Source of the DNA: Paraburkholderia phenazinium
GTDB taxonomy: Bacteria; Pseudomonadota; Gammaproteobacteria; Burkholderiales; Burkholderiaceae
Length of the DNA: 64,000 nt
NCBI RefSeq assembly: GCF_900142845.1
Contig: NZ_FSRU01000002.1
Location: 3,162,001 to 3,226,000, forward strand
Direction: 5' to 3'
In this document: positions 62,133-64,000 of the stretch, one piece after another
How positions within the stretch are numbered: the first letter of the stretch is position 1
Layout: each line of letters starts with the position of its first letter
The notes under the pieces: model-generated
What the model saw: the letters and a program-made list of their open reading frames with translations, nothing else
Database searches by the model: none
Told to the model about the DNA's origin: nothing
Translations under genes and position numbers: made by a program

Positions 62133-63284
62133 GTGACGGTTGCCGAGCGCGAGTCCCACACCGCCAAAAGAAGTCCGCTGCGCAAGCTGATCGCCTTTGC
62201 GACGAACGAGCCTGTTCTCTCGGTCCTCGTCGTCGCGCTGATCGCGCTGCAGTGTCTGCACCCGCGCCCGTGGCTCACGCTGCCGGGCCTCGTCGACTGG
62301 CAGACCGTCCTGACACTGGCAGGACTCCTGATCTTGACGAAGGCCATCGAATTGTCAGGATTCCTGATATGGCTGGCGCACCGCGTGATTCATTCCATCC
62401 ACTCGGAACGGGCCCTCGCATTTTTGCTGATCGGCCTGGCGGCGGTGTTGTCGATGCTGCTGACCAACGACGTCGCGCTGTTCGTGGTCGTGCCACTCGC
62501 GTTGTCCCTGCACGAACTCACACCGCTGCCGCTCAAGCGCCTTGTGATTTTCATCGCGCTGTCGGTGAACGCCGGCTCGATCCTCACGCCGCTCGGCAAT
62601 CCGCAAAACCTGTTTCTCTGGCAGACCAGCGGTGTGTCTTTTGGCGGTTTCGTCTGGGGGCTGGCGCCACTGTGCGCCGCGTTGATGGCGATGCTCTACG
62701 TCATGGCGGCGGCCAGCTTCCGCGCGAAGCCGCTCGATCTGTCCAAAGACACGGAGGCGCACCGCGTCGACCGCGTGCTGGTTGGCGTCGCGGTGCTGTT
62801 GTTCGTGGCGTTCGTGCTGCTCGCCGATTCGCACCATGCCGGCATCGGACTCGCGGGCGTCATGGCGGGCTTCCTGATCTGGCGCCGCGAGATCGTGTTG
62901 AAGATCGACTGGTTGCTGCTGCTGATCTTCGTCTTCATGTTCATCGTGTTGCGCAGCGTCGCGGCCCTGCCGTGGGTGCACGCGACGGTCGGCCAACTGG
63001 GGTTGGCGACCCCGCTGCGCGCTTTTGCCGCAGGGGCGATTCTTTCGCAAGGCATCAGCAATGTTCCGGCTGCAATCATGCTCGCGGAGTTCACCAAAGA
63101 CTGGCGCGCGCTCGCCTATGGTGTGAGCGTGGGGGGCTTCGGCATCGCCATCGGCTCGCTGGCGAATCTGATCGCGGTGCGTCTCTCAAAAGAGCGCGGC
63201 ATGTGGCTGCCGTTTCACCTTTACGCCGTGCCGTTCTGGCTGATCGGCGGGGCCGTTGGCGGCTGGCTGCTGTTGCATATTTGA
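62133..63284 (+). CDS. Anion permease of the ArsB/NhaD (SLC13-like) superfamily
   Basis: The 383-residue membrane protein has about 10-11 segments. Motifs: VLTLAGLLILTKAIELSG, MLLTNDVALFVVVPLALSL, the family-typical SVNAGSILTPLGNPQNLFL and a second-half match LSQGISNVPAAIMLAEF, the two related repeats that form the ion path. The start is taken as the GTG at 62133, because the open frame upstream runs inside parB; there is no strong ribosome-binding site. Substrate (arsenite, Na+/H+, dicarboxylate) unknown. It lies 13 bp after parB and may be co-transcribed. Confidence 0.85.
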   Translation: MTVAERESHTAKRSPLRKLIAFATNEPVLSVLVVALIALQCLHPRPWLTLPGLVDWQTVLTLAGLLILTKAIELSGFLIWLAHRVIHSIHSERALAFLLIGLAAVLSMLLTNDVALFVVVPLALSLHELTPLPLKRLVIFIALSVNAGSILTPLGNPQNLFLWQTSGVSFGGFVWGLAPLCAALMAMLYVMAAASFRAKPLDLSKDTEAHRVDRVLVGVAVLLFVAFVLLADSHHAGIGLAGVMAGFLIWRREIVLKIDWLLLLIFVFMFIVLRSVAALPWVHATVGQLGLATPLRAFAAGAILSQGISNVPAAIMLAEFTKDWRALAYGVSVGGFGIAIGSLANLIAVRLSKERGMWLPFHLYAVPFWLIGGAVGGWLLLHI

Positions 63285-63456
63285 TACGGACGCCGCAGCA
63301 TCCGCGTGCTAGTGTTCCGGCCCGGATCGGGTCAATTCAAGAGGCATTTTTCGCGATCCCCCGGCAGCCTTACAGTTGACGTCCATTGGGGTCGGAAAGC
63401 GGCTTTCCCGCATCATGGAGCGCCTTTTCACGCGGGTTATTGAACGGCCTAAAGTC

Positions 63457-63485
63457 TTGAATTGCCTGCAACTATCGCTTACAAT
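63457..63485 (+). promoter_or_regulatory. atp operon promoter
   Basis: TTGAAT (63457-63462) and TACAAT (63480-63485) with exactly 17 bp between, about 80 bp before the atpI start. It is the best -35/-10 pair in the gap 63285-63563, which otherwise shows nothing. Confidence 0.65.
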
Positions 63486-63563
63486 CGCCCGGATTTAATT
63501 GCACGGCAACCCCGTAAGCGTCGCGTAAGCTGGCGGACGGAACTAGACTTTCGGAACACAGCG

Positions 63564-64000
63564 ATGGCGGTCAAAACGTCGAATCAGGCGCCGAAGAATG
63601 GGCACGACGAAGACCGCGCAGAACGCCCGTTTTCCGCTGCGTCCGGTCGGCCCGTTACACCGGACCCTGAGTGGGATGCCGAGCAACACGATAACAATAT
63701 CGTTCCGCTCACGCGGGCTGAGGCAGAAAAACTGTTCGGTCCGAATGTGAGTCGTCCATCGCGGGTCACGCCTTTCAAGGTCGTGGCGGCGCAAATGGTT
63801 TTGTCCCTGGGTGCGACGCTGGTGTGGTGGCTGTTCTACAAGCCGCCGGGCGCTGCTGCGCTGTCCGCGTTCCTGGGGGGAGCGATTTGCTGGGTGCCGG
63901 GCGCATTGTTCGCGGCACGCCTAAGAACACTGAGCGGCGCCGAAACAGTCATGAGCTGGATGATCGGCGAAGCGCTCAAGATGGGGACAACGATCGCGAT
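63564..64000 (+). CDS. atpI: ATP synthase subunit I (3' end cut off)
   Basis: The frame from ATG 63564 is open to the window edge, giving 145 residues with no stop. The first 70 residues are hydrophilic (many Asp/Glu/Arg, with NNIVPLTRAEAEKLFGPN), followed by the AtpI-type membrane part: FKVVAAQMVLSLGATLVWWL, SAFLGGAICWVPGALFAARL and MIGEALKMGTTIAI. AtpI helps assemble the c-ring and precedes atpB-E-F-H-A-G-D-C. Its place after parB matches the conserved mnmG-par-atp block. The long hydrophilic N-terminus is unusual compared with E. coli AtpI. Confidence 0.88.
   Translation, partial: MAVKTSNQAPKNGHDEDRAERPFSAASGRPVTPDPEWDAEQHDNNIVPLTRAEAEKLFGPNVSRPSRVTPFKVVAAQMVLSLGATLVWWLFYKPPGAAALSAFLGGAICWVPGALFAARLRTLSGAETVMSWMIGEALKMGTTIA

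Noticed and set aside
1..64000. CRISPR arrays, tRNA/rRNA genes, prophage or insertion-sequence transposases
   Set aside because: Looked for along the window; no regularly spaced direct repeats, cloverleaf-like sequences or transposase/integrase motifs were seen.

Overview
The window is a GC-rich stretch of primary chromosome from a Burkholderia-group betaproteobacterium, most likely Paraburkholderia. The evidence is the gsp gene order with an inverted gspC, a DUF3717 gene, phhAB with an Lrp-type regulator, the mnmG-rsmG-parA-parB-atpI block, and two copies of a large palindromic repeat that I recall from Paraburkholderia genomes. There are no rRNA or tRNA genes, CRISPR arrays, prophages or transposases. 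Both ends cut genes: yaeQ at the left and atpI at the right.

1-11 kb holds housekeeping and stress genes: yaeQ, a VOC protein, the alkylation-repair pair ada-alkA, gshA, a small lipoprotein, and a drug-efflux locus (emrB and marR facing a small membrane protein and a NodT-type outer-membrane channel). The efflux locus has no emrA. Both divergent promoters carry a MarR-type palindrome in the -35/-10 spacer. At 1.2 kb a strong promoter and terminator define an unannotated minus-strand small RNA with two CUCCUCC motifs.

11-24 kb is a complete type II secretion cluster (gspD-E-F and gspG-H-I-J-K-L-M-N on the minus strand, a short gspC on the plus strand). A repeat element of about 570 bp splits gspJ from gspK and seems to have cost gspK its normal start codon.

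24-33 kb holds a small lytic transglycosylase, a CobW-type metal GTPase, HU, mnmC, a cation:proton antiporter and a YbdK-type glutamate-cysteine ligase. Two intergenic regions (29.06-29.31 and 32.55-32.78 kb) carry DnaA boxes. Each also has the same ordered module in opposite orientation: a DnaA box, a 13-bp spacer, then CTTGTTAACTRCTACTACG. These resemble basal origin-unwinding elements and make this interval a candidate chromosome origin.

33-43 kb is a mixed set: a MarR protein with a cysteine cluster, a class I glutamine amidotransferase, a YqjM-like ene-reductase, a SET-domain protein, a TctDE-like two-component system, phhA/phhB with a divergent Lrp/AsnC regulator, a CYTH protein and a LysR regulator. 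The second repeat copy lies at 43.2-43.8 kb.

44-57.5 kb encodes a GMC oxidoreductase and two branched-chain-type (HAAT) ABC transporters. The first is a full five-gene set. The second has two tandem paralogous binding proteins, a LivH, a fused LivM-LivG and a LivF.

57.5-64 kb is the segregation block: mnmG, rsmG, parA, parB, with two perfect parS sites (one forming the liv terminator hairpin, one inside mnmG), then an anion permease and the start of the atp operon. The main unexplained signals are the candidate origin, the palindromic repeat with its symmetric strand-composition bias into neighbouring genes, and the anti-Shine-Dalgarno-type small RNA.
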